Shown: positions 42,765 to 54,088, counted from the stretch's first letter. The stretch is DNA of 64,000 nucleotides from Stramonita haemastoma (GCA_030674155.1 CM060325.1:25298835-25362834); one strand, 5' to 3'. Program-made: numbers and translations. Notes: a model not told the origin generated them from the letters alone.

Positions 42765-44172
42765 CTAATCTTCTGCTGCACGCTCCCTCAGGACTCTTAG
42801 ATAGTCAACCTTGGTGTTGTAGACTTCAAAACAAACAGGAACACACAGAGTAACCTGGCACTGCTCACACTGATAGCTGGACTGTTTCCTTTTGAAGCCC
42901 TCCATGTTTTTTCGAGCTGGATTGCAGGCAACACAATCCCGTACCGGATGCTTCCGTTTGGCACCAACTTTGGCCACATTGAAGCTTGGTCGGTGTGTCC
43001 CAATCAGTCGTCTGGGTGGGTTGGCTGCCTTCCTTCCTCTTGCTGCAGGCTGTGGGGCATCAGGGGCAGAGGCAATCAGCTGATGAAGAAGCTGCCTCCT
43101 GAACTCATGGTGGGAAAGCTTCACAGGTGCAAACTTCCGGTGCAGATGGTAGGCATTGCACATTGCCACCGTGAACAAATAAAAAAAAAAAAGCTTCCTC
43201 CACCACTTGTTGGTCTTCCTCAAAAAGGAATAGTTTTTCAACATCTGGTCTGAGGTGTCTACACCCCCCATGCATTGTATGTAGTTGACAATGCACAGGG
43301 GTTTCCAGATGGAGTCTCCGTTGTCATCCCTTTTGTCCAGCTTCATCTCCTGCGGTGGGTGAATGGTGGACAGCATGTTGACATCCCGTTTGTCATGGTA
43401 CTTCACCGCAAGGAGATGATCGTTGTGCTGGAAGATACTCTGCCCTTGTGTCAGCTGGATGTTGTCACCTCGTCGCCTCTGCTTTTTGAAGGCCTCAGGC
43501 ATGCCGTGTCTGGTTGTACGGACTGTACCACAGGCATAGGTGTTGAAGAGGTACAGCTGGGTGAAGAGCTCTGGACTGGTGTAGTAATTGTCCATGTAGA
43601 TCCTATGGCCTTTGTCTAGCAGACCTCCAAAAGCCAGGACACCCAGCACAACCTGAGATGTGGTACTCAGGTACTCGGGCCCTCTTCAAGATCAAGTGCC
43701 TCGGTCACATCTGTAGATGGCGTGGACCCTTGGTATATGTCCATAGAGAGGACATACCCGCTTTTTGCCTCACAGGCCTCATACAGCTTGATACCAAACT
43801 TGTCTGGTTTTGCTGGGTTGTACACTTGGAAGCGCAGTCTCCCTTTCCATGGGCAAGTCGCTTCATCGAAGCTGATGTCCTGCTCTGGAGTGTACACCTC
43901 AGCAAATCGCAGACGAAGATGGGTAAAGAATGGCCGGATTTTGTAAAGCGGGTCAGAACCATTACTTAGGGTGTTGTCCACCAGATGAAAATGGCTGAGG
44001 ATTGCCTGAAACCTCACCAGAGACATATTCTTGGAGAAGAAGGGAGTGGAGGTGGCTTCATCCTGTCTCCAGTACTCCTCAATGGTGGCTTTGAGGACCA
44101 GGCCCATCAAGATGACCAGGGAGAAGAAGACCCGCATCTCTGCTGCTGTGACATCTGACCAGCGATGCAGCC
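42765..44172 (-). pseudogene. PB-B copy 2 transposase, exon 2
   Basis: Same motifs and the same frameshift near 43,673 as copy 1. The shared break shows both descend from an already broken gene. Exon 2 follows a TTTTTTTCAG acceptor at about 44,172. Confidence 0.88.
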
Positions 44173-44200
44173 TGAAAAAAATAAAAATGATCTATACTGT

Positions 44201-44247
<47 letters not shown>

Positions 44248-44723
44248 ACTACATACACACACACTAAAGTGTTTCAGTTGAGACTATAAACTGAATCCCT
44301 GTGTGTGAAAGTATGCAGAACATAAAATACACATACACAAAATAAAGTATACACAAAATGTCACAAACATTCAAAATAAACACAACACATAATGCACACA
44401 CTCATAATAACAAATATGCCATGCATTCATAAACACTCCAACAAGTTCACAAACAATTCATCTGGCTGATGACTGCAGTCAAGTTTGTGTGCTGTTTCTT
44501 CTGTAGATATATATCTACAATCTAACAAACAAAAACTCTTCCCATCTCCAACTCTGAAAAAACAACACAACAGAGCACAAAAAACATAATATAGTGGCTC
44601 ATCACACACACACACACACACACAACACACACACTTTTTACTTGAATATTTGTAACACTTACCATGAATAAAAACTGCTAATTATGAACACAATCTACAT
44701 GAAAATAAAACTCGTGTGCTTAC

Positions 44724-45126
44724 CGTGAGTGCGGTTTCAACGCTCCTGCATCGATCTTTCGTTGAGCGAACAGGTTCGTTTGCTCAGCCAGCCTGTCGAT
44801 CACCCCATCATCAATAAATAGTTGGAAAAAGTCTAGGGGCTGAGGATTTACTGGAAAGTCTTCAACATTGAGCGCATTTGGACGCTGAAATGGCATGTTG
44901 ACAACAGCACCTCCATCTCCCTCACTACAGCCAGATCGAGCGTCGCCATCAAAGTCATTGTTGTTTGGAGCCTGATCTAAATCCCTCAGATCCCCAGTCA
45001 GCATCAACTCCCCCAGATGTCATCTTCTTCTGGATTTACTTCATCGAAGTTTGCATTTCCCAACAAAATGTCGAAGTATTCAGCAAACAAGTTGTGTTAG
45101 CGTGGCGTGTTTCGATGCACTGCCAT
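44724..45126 (-). pseudogene. PB-B copy 2 transposase, exon 1
   Basis: Shares the premature TAA with copy 1 and has an additional 1-bp deletion near 45,018 (ccagatgtc against ccagatagtc). The ATG is at about 45,126. The intron 44,173-44,723 holds a longer CA array (44,206-44,247) than copy 1. Confidence 0.8.
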
Positions 45127-45397
45127 CTTGCCGAGTTTGAAATCGGTGTGCCGGGTATATTTAGTGATCACGTACTCTAAAACTTCTTCCAAGTACACAA
45201 AAACAGGTTGCCGGGCCTCTCTCATGAATATGCTAATGAGATACAGTGGAACAAAGAGGTTTCCCATCCAAGAACGGTAACTGTAAACGGTCAAAGTGAC
45301 CTAACCCCCCCCCCCCCAACGACTATAGTCGCGACTGCCAGTCAATGGCATACGAAAGATGCGCGACTATTGTCGTGACAACCAGCGTAAGGGTTAA

Positions 45398-45473
45398 AAT
45401 GTGACGAGGCGATAGCCCTGGTATGGCCTATGTGGTCGGCGGGGCTATAAGCACCATCGTTGGATTGGGTTGG
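45398..45473 (+). repeat. S1 right part, host of PB-B copy 2
   Basis: Duplicate of 20562-20637. Confidence 0.85.
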
Positions 45474-45495
45474 AGTCTGCAAGCAATGACTTTCT

Positions 45496-45800
45496 TGCTT
45501 CTAGCAGTTATCCTGATGCTGGAACAGGAGCAGTGGGTTCATTCCTGCCTGACCTTTACAGAGCTTTTCGCTGCATGAGTAACAACATGGTTCTTCTTTT
45601 TGATCATAGCTTCCAGTACAGTTTAGCCTGTCATCTCATTCAGAATTTTCTTGCCAAATAGCTTTGGCAGAATCAGCATTCACCTCAGGTGATGCAGATC
45701 TCCCGTTTGCTATGTTCAGCAAAATGGTGTCCACAGTAAGTGGGTTTCTTTCTAGCAGGTAGGTCATAAGCAGCTTTGTGTGTTTGTGGTCATGGTTTTG
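45496..45800 (-). pseudogene. Unidentified coding relic, copy 2
   Basis: Duplicate of 20660-20965, same broken frames. Not recognised. Confidence 0.3.
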
Positions 45801-45811
45801 TCTTTTACAGG

Positions 45812-45979
45812 AGCCATATCCAACATCTGAAGACGTCATGTCAGAAAGCCCTGAACCTCCTGCGGGTGATCGCCCATACTGACTGGGGAGCGGACAGGAG
45901 AACACTACTGCACATCTACAGCCCTGATATGGCCTATGTGGTTGGCGGGGCTTTAAGCAACATAATTGGATTGGATTGG
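45812..45979 (+). pseudogene. LINE RT-tail fragment fused to S1 3' module, copy 2
   Basis: Here the frame is open across the fusion: ...GADRRTLLHIY then SPDMAYVVGGALSNIIGLD, the latter being translated S1. Copy 1 has a TAG at the junction. Confidence 0.65.
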
Positions 45980-46105
45980 CTTCGACAGAGTCTGATTCCT
46001 TCATGTTTCTTTTCCGTTTTGTTTGTTTTTCGTACATGGAGCGTAGGCTCAATGATGGCAGAAATACCTGGTCACCTTGGCAAAGCTGCCTTACCTAGGA
46101 AGAGG

Positions 46106-46215
46106 CTGTATATAGTCGCACAGTTTTAATATGAGTTTTAAAATAGGACGAGGTGACAGCCCCGATATGGCCTGTGTGGTCGGCGGGCTCTAAGCAACAT
46201 CATTGGATTGGATTG
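46106..46215 (+). repeat. S1 retro-repeat, copy 2
   Basis: Counterpart of 21254-21369, with point differences and one base missing in the core. Confidence 0.85.
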
Positions 46216-47110
46216 CTCAGCTCAGTACATGTCAGTGTTGTCAGCAAAGCAGATGAAGAGATTTTACCTGTTGAACTCTGTGCTGCTTCATCAGAGTCGG
46301 CATGTGTATTCGTTATATAATGAGTTTTTGTAGCAGAAGTGTCAGATTGGAATGTCTATTCTGACCTGAGTGGGTGTGTCCTGAAAACTTTATTTTGGCA
46401 AATATAATGGCCACTATTCTTACTTTCGATCTCACACTAGGCCTGTTAATAACTTTATTTCTACAACACTAAACAACACACTAAAAAGGTGACAGTTTAT
46501 AGAAAGATTAATAATTTTATTTTAAAAAAAACAACAAAAACCTATCATTCTCAAATGTCTCCAAAAAACTATTTTTAGCCAAATATTGGGTGAAAGTGCG
46601 GCTTTAAAATCTCCCTCTCCGCCTTTGACAGGACCAGTAAACTGGAGATCTCATTAGTGTGAAGTCTGTCCACAGGCACCTGCCCTAACACAGGGGACTG
46701 GATGAACCCAAGAGGAAGAGTCCAGGGGTGAAACAGAGGCAGGACATCCAGTGACCAGCAGAGGACGAGGGAACCACGAGGACCCATCACATGGGGCAGA
46801 CCACACCTGAACAGGACAAGACAGGACTGACCGTGAAACCCCAGGACAAAAAGAAAACTGGTAAGGATTTTAAATATATAGGCCAAAGAAAGGATATTTA
46901 CCGCAGGAAGATTTAAACACTTTTTGCCAGAGTGGAAGAAGTAGACATCAGATGAGTTTTGTTTTATTAGCTAGAGATGGTAAGAGGAGGCAGAATACTT
47001 CTTTTAAATCAAGAAATTCAGACAAAGATAGGACCCAAAAAATCAGGTTCAGGGAAACTTATGTTGGGAAATGAAGGACAATAATAGAGTGGGTTTTATT
47101 ACCCTGTTTT

Positions 47111-47365
47111 AATCTGTATATAGTTGCACAGTTTTATTCTGATTTAAAATTGGCCAAGGTTCTGGCCGCCTTGGTGTAGTGGTTAGCGCCTTGGATTTTG
47201 GACTGGAAGGTCCCATAAGAGATTGAAATGAGCGGTGTGGGAACAACAGTGCGGGGACATCACAGAAGACAGGCAGCAAAACAAAACAGAAATTGACAAG
47301 GTTACAGCCCCGTTATGGCCTCTAGTTGGCAGGGCTAGCTATTAACAAGGAGATTGGATTGGATT
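47111..47365 (+). repeat. S1 split by shortened SINE insert, copy 2
   Basis: S1 5' part at 47,111-47,151, SINE head with A box near 47,172, then S1 3' module at 47,293-47,365. The SINE body and B box are deleted. Confidence 0.7.
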
Positions 47366-47577
47366 TGGACTTGATGTTGAAGCTGATGTTCTGTTCAGAA
47401 AGTTTTATGCTACGAAGAACAGCAGAATTTGAGAATTTTTAAAAAGATTATGAATAATTTTGGAATGCCAGACATAGGTATTTGTTCTCTTTAGAAACCT
47501 GATCCAGAGGCATAATCTGTAGTTGCTTTCACCCTGAGTTGGAAAACACGGTCTATTTACACCTTTTCTCCTTTCAG

Positions 47578-47869
47578 CTGGACTCAACATCTTCTGGGAA
47601 AAGTGGAGAAGGAACAAGCAGAGGGAATCGTCATCATCCCAGACTGACCGACAGCAGTGTGGTACCCCCCAGATCCTACGCTTGCTGATTCACCACCCCC
47701 TGCAACCACCTCCAGGGAAATCTACCCTTCACCTACCTCACCAGACCACTCTCACCCGCCATTCAAGAGACTGACTTCTCTTCGCAGTGAAATGATCAGG
47801 CAAGGGGACAGACAGCCCTGACATGGCTTCTGCGGTCGGCTGGGCTGTCAGCAACATTGGATTGGATTG
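47578..47869 (+). pseudogene. Retroelement relic plus S1 3' module, copy 2
   Basis: Same order as 36940-37230: a PQILRLLIHHPLQPPPGKST-like frame followed directly by the diverged S1 end (47,805-47,869). Confidence 0.4.
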
Positions 47870-47941
47870 GAGACTTGCATTAGTTAGTATATTGCTTACT
47901 GTGTTGCAGCCAAGGCCCCTGTTCATGGTGCTAAAAAAAAG

Positions 47942-48052
47942 ACTGTATATAGTTGCACACTTTTGATACGAGTTTTAAAAATGTAACGAGGTGACAGCCC
48001 CGATATGGCCTATGTGGTCAGCGGGGCTATAAACAACATAATTGAATTGGAT
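47942..48052 (+). repeat. S1 retro-repeat, copy 2
   Basis: Counterpart of 37303-37412. Confidence 0.85.
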
Positions 48053-48727
48053 TATAACTTGTACACATAACAATCATTTTCTTTCACACCCACACATACA
48101 TACTCATTTTAAGGGGATGTGAGGCAGTAAATCCTAAATTTTAGAAGGGCTGAATTATTTCAGTTTTATGTATAGTAATTGATTATACTATGTACCCTAA
48201 ATGTAAAAATGCTCTCTGTTTGTGGTAATTTCTTGCCGTTTCCATGGAAACCGGCGTAAACAGCCGCCATTTTGAATTTTTTAGGAAAGGTTTTACAGCA
48301 AAAGTATACATCACAGACTAATCATTTTTGGCACAGATATACATTATGATTGTTATTATTGGCAGACAGATGCCTTTTTCTATTATTGGTCATAGTTTTT
48401 TTTTTACAAATTTTTTTTCCCATTTGGTCATGAATTTTATGCAATTATTATGCAATTAGCCTTGTAAAATGAAAACTATCTCCTATATCAAAAAATCCAA
48501 ACTGTTAGCCAATAAGCAAGACGCTAATGTATACTTGTGCCAAGTTTCATGAAAGATAGACAGTTTTTGAGAAATTTTTATCCTAAAGTGGCATGCAGGA
48601 CGAAAACACAAAACGGAGAAAAACAGCTTTAAAGATTTCAGACATGTTCAGACAAACATATTTTACTCACAGCCTTGTTTGAACCCCTCAGAACTATACT
48701 CCAGGCACTCAGCAACACCACACACAC

Positions 48728-49673
48728 TCAGAACTGTCCTGCAGCATAAGCAGGCCCCCCTTCCAGCTCCATCAGCTCCTCCTGTCTCTTCAGTCTGGCA
48801 GCTCTGACTTTGTCGCGTTGCTTGGTTTCCTTGTCCTTCTGGCATGTGACGCTGTTCCTCACCCTCTTCTGCTGTCTGGATGCCCCCAACCTCTTCATGT
48901 GTGCTCCTTTGTGGAAGCCAAAGAAGCTGGCACTCTCCTGGGCAGCAGCTGGACCAAAATTAAATTCGTTGATGGCTGTCAGGACTGCAAACTGGACACG
49001 CCGGCGTGAAGGAATTTATCTTTCGCGCAGCAAGCCCAGATCAGACTGTGCAAGGACTCGTTGGAATTCTGGGTCTTGCCTGCAACACACCTCCTCAGTA
49101 GCTGGATTTCTGTCAACCTCTCATAGACAGGCAGCAGATGGCTGTAGAGCTTGTCGTAGTTGAGCGGGGTGTCGATCAGGTTCTGGTGGGGCCCGGGCAC
49201 TTGATGCTGAGCGATAGCCGCCTGAAAGAAACACCAGGAATCCGCACCTGTAGGGCACAGCTCGTGGCGTGGCTGGCTGTCAGTAGAACAGCAGTGGTAG
49301 AATGAAGCCATCACTGCCTTCTTCATCTCCTCTGCAGATCCACTCTTCCGGATGGCTCTGCTGTAGTAGATGGTCAGCTTGCGTATGGCATTTTGGGTTA
49401 GCTGACCTCGTCCACGACCTCCAAGAGTGACACCTTTTTTGCGACAATCAGTGACAAGATTTCGCAAAGCTGACCCCTGACGCTTGCTGACATGGTTGAT
49501 GCACTCCTCCTTTTCAATCTGGACTGCATCACCATAGGGCTTGATGGATGTCAGCTCATTGAAGGTCTTGGCATCACCATCCGAAAGCAGGACTGTGTAG
49601 CGGAGCTTGTAGCGTTCCACCGACCGCCGCCAGAGCACACGGGCTGCCTCCACCTCCATCATGCCAGAGGATC
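48728..49673 (-). pseudogene. K2 transposase, exon 2 (frameshift)
   Basis: SSGMMEVEAARVLWRRS to the conserved GGPAYAAGQF-type end at 48728. The region LCPTGADSWCFFQ is intact where K1 is broken. One base is missing near 49,010 between CAKDKF and SRRRVQ, so the last 90 residues are out of frame. Confidence 0.85.
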
Positions 49674-50731
49674 CTGTTGACAATTGACACAGAATGTATA
49701 ATAAATGTGTGGTTTAGGAAGGATTTGTGTGATTCTCTCTGTGTGTGTGTGTGTGTGTGCACAGACGCGTGTGCTCAATGATGCTAATAATAATTTTTTT
49801 TTTTAAATATATATTAACAATAATAATAATGGTTCAAGTTTTTGCAGGCCATTTGGCTCATAAAAAAGTTAAAGTCTGTCCCGAGCCATAAGGCTCATCA
49901 GGCCGGTGCTTATCCCAGTTTCTGTGGCGTTAAGCGACTGAGAGTCAATAGACTCCCCCCTGGATAGGACGCCAGTCTATCGCAGGGTTAACCCCCAACA
50001 CAAGGTTGGTACCCCTTTTACACCTGGGTGGGGTGAGAAAATAGCCGTAAAGTGCCTTTTCCAAGGGCACAACGCCATAGCGGAATAGCTGGGATCGAAC
50101 CCGCAACCTTTAGATTACGAGTACAACGCCCTAACCACTAGGCCACAGCAGCGGCATTTGGCTCATATGTACTGAAAAATAACCATATAATATATATCAT
50201 ATGGTCAGCAAACAAGGTAACATAACAAGAGACTGTTAGGGCAGTATAACTATAAGCATACTAGCAAAAACTTTTAAAAAATTCATACAGTTTCAGAAAA
50301 AGGTGACAAAAATGAGGAAGGAATAAGTTTGTTGAAACTATGATTCTAAAAGTGTGTGTGTGTGTGACTTGTATGTATACATGTGCTGGAAAAATATAAT
50401 ATGTGCAAAGTTTTTTTTTAAATCATTCATCACTGTATTTTTACTTGGCAAATAACAGTAAGTTCAAATTATTTGTTATTTTACAACACACTTTTGTCTA
50501 CAACTGTACATTACCATCTAACAGTTGTAATTGTGATGATGGACACAAAGTTCTTTTGCATATATATATATATATATATGCGTCTATATATATATATCTC
50601 TAATATATTCAGTGTGAAACTGACATTTCACAAGTACACTTTTCATGTAAAGTTTGGAATAAATGAATGTACAGAAAAGGGAAAAGTAGACAGACAACAA
50701 CACAAACATGATTCTGATAATAAATACTCAC
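49674..50731. other. K2 transposase intron
   Basis: GTGAG donor and CAACAG acceptor, at the same codon as in K1. It contains a complete reverse-orientation SINE (49863-50154), TG repeats near 49,741 and AT arrays near 50,562-50,600. Confidence 0.85.
49863..50154 (-). mobile_element. tRNA-derived SINE with 13-bp target duplication
   Basis: Flanked by CATTTGGCTCATA at 49850-49862 and 50155-50167. On the minus strand the head has an A box (TGGCCTAGTGG) and a B box (GGTTCGATCCC), followed by a conserved-looking body with cccttggaaaaggcacttta. It is 292 bp, apparently full length, and absent from the K1 intron. Confidence 0.88.
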
Positions 50732-51750
50732 CAGTAAAGTTCTTCTCGCAGTTTGGAACATGCTGAGCCACCCAGGCAGCATACTGCATTGGGTCGTCAC
50801 GGTAAAGCTGCTTGCCAGATGATGACTCGCAGCTTTGGCAGTATGTGCACATAACATGTGCATCTATGCACAGTCCTGTCAGCAAATCCACCACACACCC
50901 CACACCAATATGGGAAGAGTGTCCCCTAGTCAGCCAGGTGCCATCAAAGCTGACACTAATGTCTAGTACTTCATCAGTGCTGAGTGTAATGCCAGATTGG
51001 CGTGCAAGAATTTGTCTAACATACTCTGCTGTTGTTGGAAATAAATGTCTCATAGTCCCCAAGCTTCTCATATAATTTATCTGCTTTTGAATGAAATGTT
51101 TTGTGGTGCATGCCCTGAAGATCCATATTTTCACAAAAATTGTTGAAAGCTCTTGCCCCTAATCCACACACTAATGCTGAAAACACTGCCTGTCTGTTGA
51201 TGATGTAGTCTGTCACCCCCCCCTGTCCCCTCTCAGCTAAAAACCCTTCTGTCCCCTCTACAACTTGTTCACAGGAAGAACAATACACATATCCATGCAC
51301 TGCCAGCCCACATGGTTTCTTTTTATCAGTGCTGAAACACAATGCAGTCTGCTGACACTGAGGGCAACTTAGCTTCTTCACAAACTGATCTATCCTACTG
51401 AAGTCAACTATCCCTCTCTTTGTAGTGTTGGTTGAACTTTCCTCAGCACTGGCACTTTCACGCTGGAGTTGTGCTTTCACTACTTCATACGAGTCTCTTT
51501 TGAACTGTGTACGAGTTCTGTTTCCTAAAATACTATCGCTAGCACTCGAAGTAGATGGTGGAGCTGACGAAACTGTACTGGTCGAAGTCGAAGTCGACGC
51601 CACTGACTGAGTGTCTGATTCAGGATCGTTTCTCGGCAAATCGCCACTTGAAGTTGTTGATTTGCACTGCCGAGCGTAGGCAAGCTGTTTTCTTCGCCTC
51701 GACTTGCCTGTAGACGATGATTTGAGCGTATATTTCTTTGAAGCAGGCAT
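50732..51750 (-). pseudogene. K2 transposase, exon 1 (frameshift)
   Basis: MPASKKYTLKSSSTGKSRRR start, zinc-binding region (CPQCQQT, CGLAVHGYVYCSSC), then after a frame change near 51,040 the catalytic block DISVSFDGTWLTRGHSSH and CTYCQSCE, ending NFTG at the donor. A Mutator/Kolobok-type transposase, diverged from K1 but with the same layout. Confidence 0.85.
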
Positions 51751-52539
51751 TTTTTTTGTGCGCGATCATCAACTAGAAAGTTGTAAACAATCCGCCATAT
51801 TAGCCTAGGCGCGTCACGTGACCTTAGTCGGCTAATGGTGTGGCCAAGATTTGAATCGCTCTCCATATATGGCATATGCTAATGTTCTAAATCAAGTCAT
51901 TCTGCGAATACTATGGGAAATCCTAGAAAGAACTCTCCTGATTGGTTTAGCAGACATCCTGCTCTTTCCATTGATATGCGGTGTGTCGGACTTTGTGTAG
52001 CAGAAGTAGCTGTTGCTAGGGTCTAAAAGTCGGCATTTTTACGCTTTTTTCCGAACAAACGAACACAAACTCAGTCGGGTTGGTGTACTAAAATCATTTT
52101 TATTACAAAAATGCATCATTTTATCGAGAAAAAAACCATGGGACATTAAAGTAGATACATTATAGAGTGTAAAAATGTGAAAATCTCAAAATAGCCAGAT
52201 TGACCTCATTTCAACATATTTTGCTGCCGCACATCCCCTTAATCAGTACATAAAAAACAGAAACGGGTAACGCACTTGACAAACTTGGACAAAAAGAGTC
52301 ACTGACCTGTTTTTTGAGGTGATGATTCACAGTAGCTCAAGAACAGTCCAAGCACAACACATAATAAACACATAATAATCCAATTGGAGGTTGAAAAACA
52401 CTTAAAAAAAAAAAAAAATTGTCAGAGTTCCAGTGACTATGAAGGCGGTGGATTTCTCAGCAGTAGACTGTACACTCTATATGAACACACGCACACTCAC
52501 ACTATACACATAGCTATGTACAAATGTTCATGTACAGTT

Positions 52540-54088
52540 CTATTGGTCTCCTGCTGGTTTTTTGTAGGCCAGGTTGGTGTGGTATCGCTCAAAGCATTCC
52601 CCCAGACACAGACCCTTTTCACATTCCCGGCATTTGTACCTGGTCTCCTTCCGGACTTCATACCCCTTCCCTGTGGCTTTCCTCTTGGAGCAGACAACAC
52701 AGATTCGTGTGGGGAACTCCTTTTTGGCTACATGTGGCAGGTACTTTTGCCAGGAAGTGTTTTTCTCGCAGTCTGGCTGGAGGATCTGCGATTTGTCGCT
52801 TGAATGGTTTGCGCACTGGTGGTTCTGCCATCATCTGCTTGATCAGGTCCATGGTGAATTGCAACTGGGTGGTCTTGGTGCCGGGGTTGTTGATGCGGTA
52901 GATGAGGAAGGCTTGCACTTTGGCCAGATGAAGCAGATGAAAGCAGGCCCTTTTCCACCACTTCCAGGTCTGGCGGCTGAAGGAGTAGTACTGAAGGTGT
53001 TGATCAAACTGATCCACACCATTCATGTTCTGGTTGTAGCTGTGTACTACTCCTGCAACCATGATGGGCTCGTTGGTGGTCAGATGTTTTTTCCCACTGT
53101 CCACTCATCTGCCAGTACTTGCATGTGGATAGCATGGTCACCATCTTCTTGTCGTTGTATTTCAACACATGCAGACTGGCATCTGAGTCGTCTTCGTCGT
53201 CGTCATTGGAAGGTATTTTACGCTTCATTTCCGCAGTCTGGCCCTTCTGGAGAGGTGTTTCTGCCAGCTGTGTAGGCAAACCCCGCCTGTCCTTTCTGAT
53301 GGTGCCAGTTGCTGTGGTTCCTTTCCGCCGAAGATCCGTGACCAGATCCACGGAGGAAAAGAAGCTGTCCATGAAGATGGTGTGCCCCTTCCCATGAAAT
53401 CCCTCAGACAGGCGCTTCACCACATTGGGGCCATGGTCTTTCTCCGTTGCTCCCCTTTTTTGCCAGAGTAAATCTCCAGCTTGCTGACATATGAGGAGTC
53501 ACTTCCACAACACAGGTACATTTTTATCCCATACCTGATGGGCTTGCTGGGGATGAACTGGCGAAAGCTAACTTGCCCACACCACGGCATCATCGACTCA
53601 TCAATGGCCAGGTCCTGCTTGGGACTGCACTCAGCTGTGCACAGCAAACTTGTCTTGCAGCTTGGTCACTAGAGGCTGGATCTTGAAGAGCTTGTTATGG
53701 GCAGGATCCTCACGAGGCAAGTTCTGCGTGTTGTCATTCAGATGGAAAGCCATGAGAATGGCCTCGAAGCGGTTCCTGCTCATGCTCTTCCTGATGATGG
53801 GGGTTTCTATGAGGGGATCTGTAGACCAGTAACTCTTGATGTCTGGTTTCTGGACAATCCCCATCAAAAAGAGCAGCCCCAGAAACACCTTCAGCTCCCC
53901 TGTAGTGACCTCTGTCCAGTCCGCAAGCAGGTTGTGGGGTTTGATGGCTGGTCCAAGGGCGGTCTTGTACTGCTGGGCGTACAGGTTGGTCTGGTCCACC
54001 ATCTGCTTCAGCATTCTCATCGATGAAGAGCTGGAGGTACTCCCAAGCTGAGGCATCGGGCTGAATGTCCACCTTATGCCTGGGCTGC
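52540..54088 (-). pseudogene. PB-A copy 3 transposase, exon 2
   Basis: Shares the CGA-to-TGA stop with copy 1 (about 53,105). Additional frameshifts lie near 52,735, 53,118, 53,445, 53,635 and 54,015. The three catalytic aspartate motifs remain recognisable (DLAIDESMMPWCG, FMDSFFSS, MNGVDQFDQ). Confidence 0.85.

Larger units (their letters stand above)
42176..45393 (-). mobile_element. piggyBac element PB-B, copy 2
   Basis: TTAA at 42172-42175 and 45394-45397, same TIRs as copy 1, 3218 bp. It is nearly identical to copy 1, with differences mostly in microsatellites. Confidence 0.92.
38077..46449 (+). repeat. Segmental duplication, copy 2, left arm
   Basis: Direct repeat of 13296-21532. It begins inside PB-A, so the PB-A 3' TIR and the pogo-A C-terminal half are missing here. 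A 75-bp segment near 46,274-46,346 is absent from copy 1. Confidence 0.93.
46446..48107 (+). repeat. Segmental duplication, copy 2, right arm (K1 empty site at 46446-46449)
   Basis: Counterpart of 35040-37467. The sequence runs unbroken through gcctgTTAAtaactttatt, the pre-insertion state of K1. It lacks about 740 bp around 47,215 present in copy 1. It ends at the TTAA of K2. Confidence 0.9.
48113..52238 (-). mobile_element. Kolobok-like TTAA element K2
   Basis: TTAA at 48109-48112 and 52239-52242; ends GGGGATGTGAGGCAG and GGGGATGTGCGGCAG read inward. At 4126 bp, its gene order, intron position and non-coding flanks match K1, from which it is clearly diverged. The left flank belongs to the duplicated block and the right flank to PB-A copy 3, so the flanks do not correspond to one known empty site here. 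The 3' non-coding part is 48113-48727 and the 5' part 51751-52238. Confidence 0.9.
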
